From an uncultured Christensenellaceae bacterium (GTDB lineage: Bacteria; Bacillota; Clostridia; Christensenellales; CAG-314), in assembly GCA_910585195.1 (NCBI GenBank), contig CAJUCX010000003.1:1-64000 (forward strand): 64,000 nt of DNA, given 5' to 3'. A program made the translations under genes and the position numbers. The notes beneath the pieces are model-generated. The model searched no databases, had not been told where the DNA came from, and was given only the letters and a program-made list of their open reading frames with translations. Of this stretch, positions 39,739 to 49,046 are shown piece by piece. The first letter of the stretch is position 1, and each line of letters begins with the position of its first letter.

Positions 39739-39773
39739 GCATTCTACGGGCATATTAAATTTGGGCAAAATAA

Positions 39774-39795
39774 AGGGGCTTTTATTGAAAGCCCC
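39774..39795 (-). terminator. Terminator after the CvpA-like gene
   Basis: GGGGCTTT/AAAGCCCC stem with a T-rich tail on the minus strand. Confidence 0.75.
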
Positions 39796-39812
39796 GTGTG
39801 AAATTACTTTAA

Positions 39813-40583
39813 TTAAAATATTTGCGACATCAGCCAGTTTGCTATCCAGTTGTTTTCAAACAGAAACTTTGTAACTACCGACTGGTCGATTTGTGCGCGC
39901 AACCCTGACAAAAAGCCTTCGATAGGAATGTACGCAACGGCGGTAAGAATAATCGATATTATCAAATACGCTTCCGCAACACCGAGCAAAAATCCTAACA
40001 CGCGGTTAATTCCGCCGAATAACTTAAAGGACGTAAGTCTTATCAACACTCTGCGCAGAATAAATATAACTATTGACAAAACGATTATCAAGAATACAAA
40101 GGCAACAACGGTCATTGCAAGAGATGCTATTGCATTAGGCAAAACTTCCGCAAGAACAGCCTCCCCAAAACTTTCAAACATTCCGTTGAAAATGCCGGTT
40201 GCCATAAGCAGGCTTGCAAACGTTGACGGTATGCCGATTCTCTCCAACACAATCTGAATAAGTCCGTGATTGTCGGGGTTTGCCCAATCGATAGAGGTGG
40301 TGAAAATTTGAATAGCCTGACCGTCGTCAAGCCCTGCAATAGAGTTGGCGATAGGGTCGCTTACTATATGTCCAAACGGACCTACCAGTAGGGAACCGAC
40401 AGGCCTTGCAAGCAACACAGCTCCGACAATTACAATCAACGTGCCGAACAAACTGAAAAATAATTTTGTAAAGCCTTTTGCCATACCTATTACACCTAAA
40501 ATCAATATAAAGGCAATTACGACGAGGTCTATCGTAGCAAGACCTGAGCCTTCGGCAAAAAACATTCCGTTAAAATACGTCAT
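39813..40583 (-). CDS. CvpA family membrane protein (256 aa)
   Basis: Start at 40583 (AGGAG six bases upstream) rather than 40610, which would overlap parB. CvpA fold: TM helices at about residues 16-35 (IDLVVIAFILILGVIGMAKG), 40-62, 140-165 and 190-220, with the family's GFTKLFFSLFGT loop. A role in colicin V production is historical; in Firmicutes the function is unknown and may link to division or envelope. It lies directly downstream of parB, three genes from the origin block, a frequent place for CvpA-like genes. Confidence 0.82.
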   Translation of the reverse strand: MTYFNGMFFAEGSGLATIDLVVIAFILILGVIGMAKGFTKLFFSLFGTLIVIVGAVLLARPVGSLLVGPFGHIVSDPIANSIAGLDDGQAIQIFTTSIDWANPDNHGLIQIVLERIGIPSTFASLLMATGIFNGMFESFGEAVLAEVLPNAIASLAMTVVAFVFLIIVLSIVIFILRRVLIRLTSFKLFGGINRVLGFLLGVAEAYLIISIILTAVAYIPIEGFLSGLRAQIDQSVVTKFLFENNWIANWLMSQIF

Positions 40584-40606
40584 CGATACTCCTAAAAAAT
40601 GAACAC

Positions 40607-41530
40607 TCATTCATTTTTATTATCGTTATTGTTAAATCTCAAATCCTCAATCATAGCGCAAATTCTGTCAAGGTCATCTTTTGTGTAATAGTCTATATAA
40701 AGTCTTCCCTTGTTGTCATTTCCTATGGCGGTAACTTTAGTTGCAAAAACACGCTGCATATTAGAAACTAGTTCTTTAAGTTCTATACTTTGTTCTACGC
40801 GAGGTTTAACAGGCTTAGGGTTGAGATATTCTCTTACCATTTTTTCCGTATCGCGCACAGACATATTGCAAGCGCGTTGGGCAAGTTTTACCTGCGCGTC
40901 CAAATCCGTAACTACGACAAGCGTTCTTGCGTGTCCTGCCGAAAGTCTGTTTTTTTCTACCAAATCGAGCACTTGCTCGTCAAGGGTAAGAAGACGCAAA
41001 GTGTTGGCTATTGCGGAACGGCTTTTACCCAGTCTGTCGGCAACGGATTCCTGCGTCATATTGCATTCTTCCATCAGCTGCTTTATTGCGCGGGCAGTTT
41101 CTACCGGGTTGAGGTCTTCACGCTGCAAGTTTTCTATCAAAGAAACTTCTTTTATCTGTTGCGGCGTATATTTTTTGACGATTGCCGGCACAGCTTTAAG
41201 CCCTGCGATTTTTGCGGCGCGCCATCTGCGTTCGCCGGCAATTATCATATAACGCGAGCCCATTTTAACCAAAACTATCGGTTGAATTATTCCATGTGTT
41301 TTAATGCTGTCGGCAAGTTCTTTTAACGACTGTTGGTCAAAGTTTTTACGCGGCTGCTCATAGTTAGGGTCGATTTCTCCGATTTCGATTTCGCTAACTT
41401 CACCGGTGGCTATTTGCTTTTTAAGCTCTTTTTTTCTTTCGTCAATTAAAATGCTTTGCTTTTTGTCGGTTTTATTTTCTCCTAAAAGCGAATCAAACGA
41501 TTTTCCCAATCCTTTTTTTGCTGCTGCCAT
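40607..41530 (-). CDS. parB: Chromosome partitioning protein ParB/Spo0J (307 aa)
   Basis: CTP-dependent DNA clamp that loads at parS and recruits ParA and SMC. N-terminal CTPase: VSEIEIGEIDPNYEQPRKNF, IIQPIVLVK, GERRWRAAKIAGLKAVPAIV. The central HTH: SLIENLQREDLNPVETARAIKQL and ESVADRLGKSRSAIANTLRLL. The C-terminal domain dimerises (residues 255-307). Two cognate parS sites are at 39449 and 39487. It starts two bases after parA. Confidence 0.97.
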   Translation of the reverse strand: MAAAKKGLGKSFDSLLGENKTDKKQSILIDERKKELKKQIATGEVSEIEIGEIDPNYEQPRKNFDQQSLKELADSIKTHGIIQPIVLVKMGSRYMIIAGERRWRAAKIAGLKAVPAIVKKYTPQQIKEVSLIENLQREDLNPVETARAIKQLMEECNMTQESVADRLGKSRSAIANTLRLLTLDEQVLDLVEKNRLSAGHARTLVVVTDLDAQVKLAQRACNMSVRDTEKMVREYLNPKPVKPRVEQSIELKELVSNMQRVFATKVTAIGNDNKGRLYIDYYTKDDLDRICAMIEDLRFNNNDNKNE

Positions 41531-41531
41531 A

Positions 41532-42296
41532 TTAACCCAATCTCCTTAAAAGTTCTTCCGCAACTTTTTCGTATGCGATGCCTCCGCGTGACTTCGGTGC
41601 GTGCTGCGAAATCGGCACGCCGAAACTAGGGCTTTCGCAAAGTTTGACGTTTCGCGGAATTTGCTCGTCAAACACCTTGTCGCCGAAATATTTTTTGATT
41701 TCTTCGGTAACTTGTTTTGACAGAGTAGGACGGCTATCGTACATCGTCAAAATTACGCCGTATATACTTATTTTAGGGTTTACGCGCTCTTTAACGAGTT
41801 TAATGGTGTTCATTAACTGACTTAAACCTTCCAAGGCAAAAAACTCGCTTTGCAGCGGAACGATAACTCCGTCGCAAGCACCCAAAGCGTTCAAAGTAAG
41901 TATGCCCAAAGACGGCGGACAGTCAATCATTACGTAGTCGTAACGAGAAACTTTGCCGCGAAGCGCTTTTGCAAGAACGCGCGTTCTGTTCGGAACGTCT
42001 GCAAGTTCTATCTCCAAATTGGCCAAGTCTATATTGCACGGCAGGATATCGAGACCGGGATAGCCGGTTGTCAATGCAACATCCTTAAACTCTGCATTGC
42101 CGAGCATAAGGTCATAAAGAGTATAGTCAAGTTCGTTCTTTTCAAAACCGTAACCGCTCGTCAGATTGCCCTGGGGGTCTATGTCTACCATCAGCACTTT
42201 TTTGCCTGCGCGTGCTACGTAATCTGCAACGTTCAAAACAGTTGTAGTCTTACCAACACCGCCTTTCTGATTTGAAAACGCTATAATTTTACCCAT
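41532..42296 (-). CDS. parA: Chromosome partitioning ATPase ParA/Soj (254 aa)
   Basis: Deviant Walker ATPase that moves ParB-parS and regulates DnaA. Motifs: NQKGGVGKTTTVLNVADYVA (Walker A with signature Lys), VDIDPQGNLTSGYG, and VMIDCPPSLGILTLNAL. AAGGAGA precedes the ATG at 42296. Its proximity to dnaA is consistent with Soj control of initiation. Confidence 0.97.
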   Translation of the reverse strand: MGKIIAFSNQKGGVGKTTTVLNVADYVARAGKKVLMVDIDPQGNLTSGYGFEKNELDYTLYDLMLGNAEFKDVALTTGYPGLDILPCNIDLANLEIELADVPNRTRVLAKALRGKVSRYDYVMIDCPPSLGILTLNALGACDGVIVPLQSEFFALEGLSQLMNTIKLVKERVNPKISIYGVILTMYDSRPTLSKQVTEEIKKYFGDKVFDEQIPRNVKLCESPSFGVPISQHAPKSRGGIAYEKVAEELLRRLG

Positions 42297-42421
42297 TTTT
42301 TCTCCTTAAAAAACTTATACAGATATAGTATAGCAAATAAATTTTCAAAACTCAATATTTTTCGGCAAATCTTTGCACTTTAAGCAAATTTTCGCCGTTT
42401 GATTTTCTTCATTTGAAATAC

Positions 42422-43093
42422 TTAAAGAGGCAAGGAGCGTTCTTTGCCTTTTCCGCGCGGATATTTTGCAGGTGTTGCGGAAATTTTTTTGATGACCACA
42501 ATGCTTCTGCCGTCTCCGTTTGATAAATTGAATTTCTTTATATCTTCAATTTTTCCGCCAAGTAATTTAATTGCATTTTTACTTTCCGCCGTTTCTTCGT
42601 CTGCAATAGACTTGTATGCCAAAAACACGCCGCCCACCTTTACAAGCGGCAGACAATATTCGCAAAGCGTGTTTAGTCTTGCTACGGCGCGGGCGGTTAC
42701 GACGTCGAAACTTTCGCGCAATTCATTTCTGCCTGCGTCTTCCGCACGCATATGTATGCATTTTGCGTTTAAGTTTAATTCCTCCGACACTGTTTGCAAA
42801 AAGTTTATGCGTTTGTTAAGACTGTCCAACAGCGTTGCGCAAACGTCGTTTCTTACAATGCTTAGAGGCACGCCCGGAAAACCCGCACCGCTGCCAACAT
42901 CGCAAAGACTCGCGTTTTGAGGTATTAAGTCGGCGCCGTATATACTGTCTTCAAAGTGCTTTACAAACACTTCGCCGTAATTTGTAATTGCAGTGAGATT
43001 TATTTTTTCGTTCCACTCTGCAAGTAATTTATAATATGCGTCAAACTTCTCTTTATTTCGTTCTATCAAGTTAAGCGCGGTTTGTATATCCAT
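42422..43093 (-). CDS. rsmG: 16S rRNA (guanine-527-N7)-methyltransferase (223 aa)
   Basis: Methylates G527 of 16S rRNA; loss gives low-level streptomycin resistance. Motifs: KINLTAITNYGEVFVKHFEDSI at the N-terminus, SAM-binding DVGSGAGFPGVPL, and VTARAVARLNTLCEYCLPL. Starts at the end of mnmG. Confidence 0.96.
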   Translation of the reverse strand: MDIQTALNLIERNKEKFDAYYKLLAEWNEKINLTAITNYGEVFVKHFEDSIYGADLIPQNASLCDVGSGAGFPGVPLSIVRNDVCATLLDSLNKRINFLQTVSEELNLNAKCIHMRAEDAGRNELRESFDVVTARAVARLNTLCEYCLPLVKVGGVFLAYKSIADEETAESKNAIKLLGGKIEDIKKFNLSNGDGRSIVVIKKISATPAKYPRGKGKERSLPL

Positions 43094-45013
43094 TTATTTT
43101 TCCTTTTTCTGCTGTGCCAACCAAACGATAAGCACCGTTACGTCGGCAGGCGATACGCCTGAAATTCTCGACGCCTGTCCGAGATTTTGCGGCTTGATTT
43201 TATTTAACTTCTGTCTTGCTTCGATACGCAATCCGCCTATATTATTATAATCAACGTCGGGCGGTAACTTGCGTTGTTCCATCTTATTAAATTGCTCTAT
43301 TTGTTCTTTTTCTTTTTGTATATAGCCTTCGTACTTGACGTCGGTTTCAGCCTGTTCCAACGCCTGTTTGGAAAACTCTGTAAGTATGCCGAAGTATTTT
43401 TGCAAATCGAAGATATTTACGTTGTGTCTGCGCAGCATATCTTTGTAAGACAACGCATTGTTAGGTATCACTTCGCCTTTGTCGCGAAAAAGTTTTTCAA
43501 ATTCTTTTGGTTTGCAAATGGTGGAAAGTATTTCGTTTATTTCTTCTATCTCTTTTTTCTTTTTAAGATAAATTTCATAACGATTGTCGTCAACCAAACC
43601 GACTTTTCTGCCGATTTCAGTCAGTCTTGTGTCCGCATTGTCTTGACGCAGCAACAAGCGATATTCCGCACGGCTGGTCATCATACGGTACGGCTCGTTT
43701 GTGCCTTTTGTGGTAAGATCGTCAATCAATACGCCTATATACGAGTTGGAACGCTCCAACACGACCATTTCTTTTTTGTCTAAATAAAGCGACGCGTTTA
43801 TTCCCGCGACAAGACCTTGTCCCGCCGCTTCTTCATAACCGCTGGTGCCGTTTATCTGTCCCGCGCAAAACAATCCGTCAAGGTTTTTGTACATAAGCGT
43901 AGGGTAAAGCTGCGTCGGGTCTATGCAGTCGTATTCTATGGCGTAGGCGTCGCGCATAATTTCTACCCTTTCAAGCCCAGGGATTGATTTATAAATCTTG
44001 TATTGAATTTCCGCCGGCATAGAAGAACTCATACCCTGTACGTAAATTTCGTCGGTGTCTAAGCCTTCGCGCTCTAAAAATATCTGGTGCCTGTCTTTGT
44101 CGGCAAAACGCGTAACTTTGTCTTCTATCGAAGGGCAATATCTCGGACCCGTGCCTTTTATACTTCCGGAAAATAACGGGGCGCGGTCTATATTGCTGCG
44201 TATTACGTCGTGCGTTTCCTGTACGGTATAAGTCAAATGACAGTCGTATTGATTTTCGTTGACGCTTTTGTGCACGTAAGAAAACGGCGCCATATCTTTA
44301 TCGCCGGGTTGCGGCGTCATTTTATCGAAGTCCACGCTGCGGGCGTGTATTCTGGCAGGAGTGCCCGTCTTAAATCGGCGCACTTCAAAGCCCATTTCCA
44401 CAAGACTGTCGGTCAAATGCTTTGCATTTGAAAATCCGTTTGGACCGACGTCGTTTGTCCATTCTCCTACAATTATGCGCGAGTTTAAGTATACGCCCGT
44501 TGCCAAAATTACCGCATTTGCAAAATACTCCAAACCTTGTGCCGTTTTTACGCCAAGCACTTGTTTGTCGTTGTGCAACACTTCTGCCGCTTCCGCCTGA
44601 CGCAAATATAAATTTGCCGTGCCTTCCAAAGTTTTTTTCATTTGAGAGTGGTATTTATATTTGTCTACCTGCGCGCGCGGACAATGCACCGCGGGGCCTT
44701 TGCCGCGGTTTAACATACGCAACTGAATAAGCGTTTTGTCTGTGTTGATGCCCATTTCTCCGCCGAGCGCGTCTATTTCTTTTACTATGTTGCCTTTTGC
44801 GGTGCCGCCTACGGACGGGTTGCACGCCAAGTAGCCTACGGTATCGAGATTGGTTGCCAACACAAGCGTTTTTTTGCCGAGTCTTGCGCTTGCCAAACCC
44901 GCTTCGCAACCGGCGTGTCCTGCGCCTACGACAATTACGTCATATATAAAATTTTTGTCGTTTGTTTCTTCTTTTTTCATCATTGTCATTTTATATCGTT
45001 TATTATTGTGCAT
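43094..45013 (-). CDS. mnmG: tRNA uridine-34 5-carboxymethylaminomethyl enzyme MnmG (639 aa)
   Basis: FAD enzyme that with MnmE modifies wobble U34. Motifs: FAD-binding VIVVGAGHAGCEAGLASARLG, CNPSVGGTAKGNIVKEIDALGGEMG, GTGPRYCPSIEDKV, and the C-terminal MnmE-binding helical region. ATG at 45013 follows AAAGGATA; the N-terminal 23 residues before the Rossmann fold are longer than usual, so an internal Met is possible but lacks a ribosome site. Between mnmE and rsmG, the standard origin-region order. Confidence 0.97.
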   Translation of the reverse strand: MHNNKRYKMTMMKKEETNDKNFIYDVIVVGAGHAGCEAGLASARLGKKTLVLATNLDTVGYLACNPSVGGTAKGNIVKEIDALGGEMGINTDKTLIQLRMLNRGKGPAVHCPRAQVDKYKYHSQMKKTLEGTANLYLRQAEAAEVLHNDKQVLGVKTAQGLEYFANAVILATGVYLNSRIIVGEWTNDVGPNGFSNAKHLTDSLVEMGFEVRRFKTGTPARIHARSVDFDKMTPQPGDKDMAPFSYVHKSVNENQYDCHLTYTVQETHDVIRSNIDRAPLFSGSIKGTGPRYCPSIEDKVTRFADKDRHQIFLEREGLDTDEIYVQGMSSSMPAEIQYKIYKSIPGLERVEIMRDAYAIEYDCIDPTQLYPTLMYKNLDGLFCAGQINGTSGYEEAAGQGLVAGINASLYLDKKEMVVLERSNSYIGVLIDDLTTKGTNEPYRMMTSRAEYRLLLRQDNADTRLTEIGRKVGLVDDNRYEIYLKKKKEIEEINEILSTICKPKEFEKLFRDKGEVIPNNALSYKDMLRRHNVNIFDLQKYFGILTEFSKQALEQAETDVKYEGYIQKEKEQIEQFNKMEQRKLPPDVDYNNIGGLRIEARQKLNKIKPQNLGQASRISGVSPADVTVLIVWLAQQKKEK

Positions 45014-45105
45014 TATCCTTTTATAAAAATTTTTATAGAGTTTTCAAAAAATCTGAACTCCTGCGTCTTCGATTTGTTTAACTTGTAAGGCTGTGAGGGA
45101 AAAAC

Positions 45106-46443
45106 CTACTTTCCTACACAAAACTTTTCAAAAATTCTGTTTACTATGTCTTCGCTTGCGGTGGTGCCTGTTATTTCGCCCAATGCCTGCCAACTTTCTC
45201 TTATTTGCAACGATATGCAATCCAAGGTGTTGTCTTTGTCGTCAAGCGCGGCAGTCAGACTTTGCGACGCTCTGCTTAAACAGTCTATATGTCTTGCGTT
45301 GGTTATCAGCACGTCGTTGTTGGATACGTTGTCTGCCTTTATCTTGTCGTAAATCGCTTGCTTCAAATTTTCTACGTTTTCGCCTGTTTTTGCACTTACG
45401 CTTATGCCGTCTTTTTGATTGTGTTTTACCAAATCGGCTTTGTTGTAAATAGATACGGTTTTTGGGTTGTTTTTAATTTCTTCGTATTCTTTGGGAATAC
45501 TTCCGCCGTCAAACACCAACAAAATTACGTCCGCGCGTTCCGCCGCTTGAAGAGTGCGTTCTATGCCGATGTTTTCCACGACGTCGTCGGTTTTACGCAA
45601 ACCCGCCGTGTCAATAAAATTAAACTTTACGTCGTTATATACATAACTTTCCGACAGAGTATCGCGCGTTGTTCCTTCTATGTCGGTTACTATGGCTCTG
45701 TCATATCCTACAAGCGCGTTAAGCAAAGAGGACTTGCCTACGTTGGTTTTGCCTACGATAGCAATATCCACGCCGTTTTTAATTATTCTGCCTTTAGATG
45801 CGGTGTCTGATAGGGCGGTTATTTCTTTCAAAACCTTATTTATCGTTTGAAATACTTTGTCTTTGGTTATATATTCCAAATCTTCTTCTGGATAGTCAAG
45901 CGCAACTTCTATCTGCGCAAGCAGGTCGGTAAGACTGTCCTGCAAGTTGTTTATTTTGTCGTCGAGTCTGCCCGTCAACATTTTGTAACCGTTTTCCACT
46001 GCGGAAATGCTTTCCGCATCTATTACGTCCATTATGCCTTCAACGCCTGCGAGATTCATTTTTCCGTTTAAGTAGGCGCGTTTTGTAAACTCGCCTCGTT
46101 CCGCCAGACGGCAGCCGTTTTGTATGCAGCTTTTAAGCACTCCGTCCGCTACGGAAAAACCTCCGTGCACCTGAAACTCTACCATATCTTCGCCTGTGTA
46201 AGATTTGGGCGCAACAAAATAAACGCACATTGCTTGGTCGCTGAAATGCTTTGCGTCAAGTTTGCCGAGTTTAAGCATACCCGCCTCTGCAGGGAACGGC
46301 TTAAACATCGTTTTTGCAATATCTATTACTCCGCAGCCGGACATACGCACGACGGAAATCGCGCCGCGGCCTATAGGCGTGCTTATTGCAACTATTTTAT
46401 TTTCTCCCGTAGATATTTCAGAGTGTTTTTCAAATTCTTTCAT
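45106..46443 (-). CDS. mnmE: tRNA modification GTPase MnmE (445 aa)
   Basis: G-protein partner of MnmG. N-terminal formyl-THF-binding domain (IVAISTPIGRGAISVVRMSG), helical domain, and G domain at about 205-365: GKTNVGKSSLLNALVGYDRAIV (G1), DIEGTTRD (G2), DTAGLRKT (G3), NKAD (G4). The C-terminal FCVGK keeps the catalytic Cys-x-Gly-Lys. It is first in its transcript, as a terminator follows jag upstream. Confidence 0.97.
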   Translation of the reverse strand: MKEFEKHSEISTGENKIVAISTPIGRGAISVVRMSGCGVIDIAKTMFKPFPAEAGMLKLGKLDAKHFSDQAMCVYFVAPKSYTGEDMVEFQVHGGFSVADGVLKSCIQNGCRLAERGEFTKRAYLNGKMNLAGVEGIMDVIDAESISAVENGYKMLTGRLDDKINNLQDSLTDLLAQIEVALDYPEEDLEYITKDKVFQTINKVLKEITALSDTASKGRIIKNGVDIAIVGKTNVGKSSLLNALVGYDRAIVTDIEGTTRDTLSESYVYNDVKFNFIDTAGLRKTDDVVENIGIERTLQAAERADVILLVFDGGSIPKEYEEIKNNPKTVSIYNKADLVKHNQKDGISVSAKTGENVENLKQAIYDKIKADNVSNNDVLITNARHIDCLSRASQSLTAALDDKDNTLDCISLQIRESWQALGEITGTTASEDIVNRIFEKFCVGK

Positions 46444-46600
46444 AGTTTTACCAAAATTTTTATTAACTTTTATTTATAAAACAGTTGATTTAATCATAAA
46501 TTTCTTATTATTAAATTACAACTTTTTTAAGTTGTTGTAAACTATTAGGTTTATCTCGCTTTGAATGAATTACTCTTTCGCCTATTTCTAATAGGCACAA

Positions 46601-46622
46601 AAAAAGAAGGTTTTCACCTTCT
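46601..46622 (-). terminator. Terminator after jag, overlapping its stop codon
   Basis: AGAAGG, six-base loop containing the stop, CCTTCT, with a T7 tail on the minus strand. It splits rpmH-jag from mnmE-rsmG. Confidence 0.8.
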
Positions 46623-47288
46623 CTTTTTATCGGAACGATAAACAAACGTATGCATTTTTTTTCTTTCAGGCTTTTTTGCCGAAGGTGTATAATTTTTAGG
46701 TGTAATTACTACAAATCTGTTTGGCGACGTACCTTCCGACGAAGTCGTTACGTTTTCGCTGTCCTGCAAAGCCGAGTGAATTATCCGTCTTTCAAAAGAG
46801 TTCATCGGCTCTAACTTAACGGGTCTGTTGGTACGCATTGCCTTAGATTCCAAATTTTTTGCAAGGGTTTGAAGTTTGTCTATTCTCTTGTTTCTGTAAC
46901 CTTCCGTATCGAGCACGACGCGTTTATATTTGTCTTTGCCTTTGTTTGCCACAAGAGAAGTAAGGTATTGCAAAGAGTCAAGCACTTCGCCGCGGTGTCC
47001 TATTACGCAGCCGCTTTCGGTGCCTATAAGTTCCAACTTTGCTTCCGCCTCGTCTTCTTCGAGCTCTACCACAAAAGTAAGTCCCATTTTGTTTAGCAGT
47101 TCTTCCAAAAACTTGACTGCCGCCTCGCCTTCGGTTTGTTTTTTGGTTACTCTTACCTTTGCCTGCTTTATTATTCCGCCTTCGCTCAAAACTTCTATTT
47201 TTGCTTGTTCGCGCGCTATACCAAGACGGGCAAGCGCCTTTTCAACGGCAACATCTACGTTTTTGCCGCTTTCTTCAACCTGTCTCAT
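46614..47288 (-). CDS. jag: RNA-binding protein Jag/KhpB (224 aa)
   Basis: Jag_N domain (1-50), KH domain with GHRGEVLDSLQYLTSLVANKG, and R3H domain with NSFERRIIHSALQ (R-x3-H). The C-terminus is a basic tail (KKPERKKMHTF...KKRR). KhpB proteins bind sRNA/mRNA and affect cell elongation. It starts right after yidC and is translated with it. Confidence 0.95.
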   Translation of the reverse strand: MRQVEESGKNVDVAVEKALARLGIAREQAKIEVLSEGGIIKQAKVRVTKKQTEGEAAVKFLEELLNKMGLTFVVELEEDEAEAKLELIGTESGCVIGHRGEVLDSLQYLTSLVANKGKDKYKRVVLDTEGYRNKRIDKLQTLAKNLESKAMRTNRPVKLEPMNSFERRIIHSALQDSENVTTSSEGTSPNRFVVITPKNYTPSAKKPERKKMHTFVYRSDKKRR

Positions 47289-47289
47289 T

Positions 47290-48468
47290 TTATCTCCTGT
47301 AAGACGCTTTGTTTACTATATTAACGTCTTTTTTGCTGTACATTTTGTTGATAATAGGGGTAAGTGCCAACGATATTATAATTGTCAACAGCGAGTTGCA
47401 TACAAAATATACGCCGAGCGCTGCGGTATACATCAATACAAATACTACCATAATAAGCGGCATCATAATAGACATCATCTTTCCGCCGCCTTGCATTGAC
47501 GGGTCCATAGTAGCCTGCGTCGTCTTTTGTGAAATCTTCATAGAAAGGAATGACAGCAACGCCGACAATATCGGCAAAATCAATAGACCGTTCCACGCTT
47601 CTCCGGCGTAACCTCCGGAAAGTTCTCCTTTGGCAACCGCGTCGTAAATAATTTGATATTCTCCGCTGTCTACTTTTACTTTATCTGCTTCCGAAATACC
47701 GGCAACACCTATTGTACCGTTTATAAAATCGTTGTAAGAAGGTATTACGCTTTCCCACGTGTCAGGTCTCCAAATATTTTTTATCCAAAGGAAGCTCTCT
47801 CTGTTTTCGTATGCAAATTCGTCGACGTAAGGTTTTGCGCCTTCCAAAATAGCGTTATATTTTTCGTCGGAAATTTCGCCTGTTTTTACGCCTTCTATAA
47901 TTTGGTTTTTGAATGCCGACAGAGCGGTTTCGTTTTCTTCCGTCCAAGTGCCGGATTTATATTTACCGTCAAGAGCAAACCTCAAATTTTCAGGTACTTC
48001 GATGCCGTTTTCATCGGCGGAAACTATTATCGCATAGTGATAACTGTTTACCAACTCGTTATATTGTTGTACGTTTGCGTGTGTTGTGTAACTTGTAAGA
48101 CCGGAAAACATAATTACGAATATAACAAGCGTTACAATCATAGGCAAGCAGCTTGAAAACATAGAATAACCGAATTTTTTCATCAGTTTTTGTTTTTCCG
48201 CCTGCGCGCCTTTTTTATTTTCACCGTATGCTTTGTCTATCTTTGCAAGCATAGGCTTCATTTGTTCCATTTTTTTTGCATTTTTCTTTGCGGAACATCT
48301 TTGCCAAAAGTCCAAAGGTAAGGTTATTACTTTAAGAATAACGGTAAACAAAACTACCGTCCAACCGTAATTGCCTATTGCACCGTACAGACCTTCGACT
48401 ATTTTACCTACCCAGTTTAAGTCGGGTACGGCAATGCCGCTTGCCAAAAATGAGGTCATAATACCCAT
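47290..48468 (-). CDS. yidC: Membrane protein insertase YidC (392 aa)
   Basis: Oxa1-family insertase. The core helices are present: YGAIGNYGWTVVLFTVILKVITLPLDFWQ near the N-terminus with the family's conserved groove region, a cytoplasmic hairpin (KKNAKKMEQMKPMLAKIDKAYGENKKG), MFSSCLPMIVTLVIFVIMFSG, and C-terminal helices around PILSALLSFLSMKISQ and MMPLIMVVFVLMY. Unusually, about 150 residues (140-280) lie in an extracytoplasmic insertion between TM2 and TM3, longer than in Bacillus YidC/SpoIIIJ. No lipobox Cys is evident at the start. The ATG overlaps yidD. Confidence 0.93.
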   Translation of the reverse strand: MGIMTSFLASGIAVPDLNWVGKIVEGLYGAIGNYGWTVVLFTVILKVITLPLDFWQRCSAKKNAKKMEQMKPMLAKIDKAYGENKKGAQAEKQKLMKKFGYSMFSSCLPMIVTLVIFVIMFSGLTSYTTHANVQQYNELVNSYHYAIIVSADENGIEVPENLRFALDGKYKSGTWTEENETALSAFKNQIIEGVKTGEISDEKYNAILEGAKPYVDEFAYENRESFLWIKNIWRPDTWESVIPSYNDFINGTIGVAGISEADKVKVDSGEYQIIYDAVAKGELSGGYAGEAWNGLLILPILSALLSFLSMKISQKTTQATMDPSMQGGGKMMSIMMPLIMVVFVLMYTAALGVYFVCNSLLTIIISLALTPIINKMYSKKDVNIVNKASYRR

Positions 48469-48698
48469 TTAATTTTTCCTCCAAACTTATACGGAACGGG
48501 GTCAAAACCGCCTTTCGACCACGGCCCGCATTTAAGAAGCCTTTTTGCGGTTAAATAACTGCCTTTGAAAAAACCGAAGCTTTTGTATGCTTCCATAGAA
48601 TATACCGAACAAGTCGGATAAAAAATACAGTTTTTTCCTATCAAAGGGGACAGCGTAATTTTATAAATTTTAAGCAAAAAAATACAAATCCAACGCAT
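48456..48698 (-). CDS. yidD: Membrane protein insertion efficiency factor YidD (80 aa)
   Basis: Short amphipathic protein with the family's core LLKIYKITLSPLIGKNCIFYPTCSVYSMEAYKSFGFFKGSY and KCGPWSKGGFDPVPY. Overlaps yidC by 13 bases and lies one base after rnpA. Confidence 0.95.
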   Translation of the reverse strand: MRWICIFLLKIYKITLSPLIGKNCIFYPTCSVYSMEAYKSFGFFKGSYLTAKRLLKCGPWSKGGFDPVPYKFGGKIKWVL

Positions 48699-48699
48699 A

Positions 48700-49032
48700 T
48701 TAACCTTTGTTTATTTTTTCTATCAAAAAATCAGCCGACTTCTCCAACTGTGCAAAAGTCACTGGTTTTTCGAGTGTTCTCGGCAAAAATATATAATTAT
48801 ATTTTGTGTTAAGAAAATTGTAACGCTTGTTTATTATTTCTTTAAGTCTGCGTTTTACTTTATTTCGTTTTACCGCTTTGCCGTACTTCTTACTGACGGA
48901 AAAACCGATTTTAGGTTTGCCGTTTTTGTTATGGCAAAAAACTATCACTAAGTTTTTGTCGTTTACCGACTTGCCGTTTTTATAAACGTAATTAAATTGA
49001 TAGTTTTTTCTTAACCTATATTGTTTTTCCAT
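48700..49032 (-). CDS. rnpA: Ribonuclease P protein component (110 aa)
   Basis: Protein subunit of RNase P. Motifs: LRKNYQFNYVYKNGKS, and the RNR-type signature KIGFSVSKKYGKAVKRNKVKRRLKEI. Immediately follows rpmH. Confidence 0.96.
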   Translation of the reverse strand: MEKQYRLRKNYQFNYVYKNGKSVNDKNLVIVFCHNKNGKPKIGFSVSKKYGKAVKRNKVKRRLKEIINKRYNFLNTKYNYIFLPRTLEKPVTFAQLEKSADFLIEKINKG

Positions 49033-49046
49033 TTTTACCTTTTTTA

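Larger units (their letters stand above)
39293..39753. mobile_element. 461-bp unit bounded by 29-bp inverted repeats, carrying two parS sites
   Basis: 29 bases at 39293-39321 are the perfect reverse complement of 39725-39753. Each end also begins a hairpin: 39308-39366 (left, partly decayed) and 39680-39738 (right, a 27-bp perfect stem with a five-base loop). No transposase gene inside. It resembles a MITE-like or palindromic repeat pair that has captured, or grown around, the parS sites. No clear target-site duplication is seen. Confidence 0.5.
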
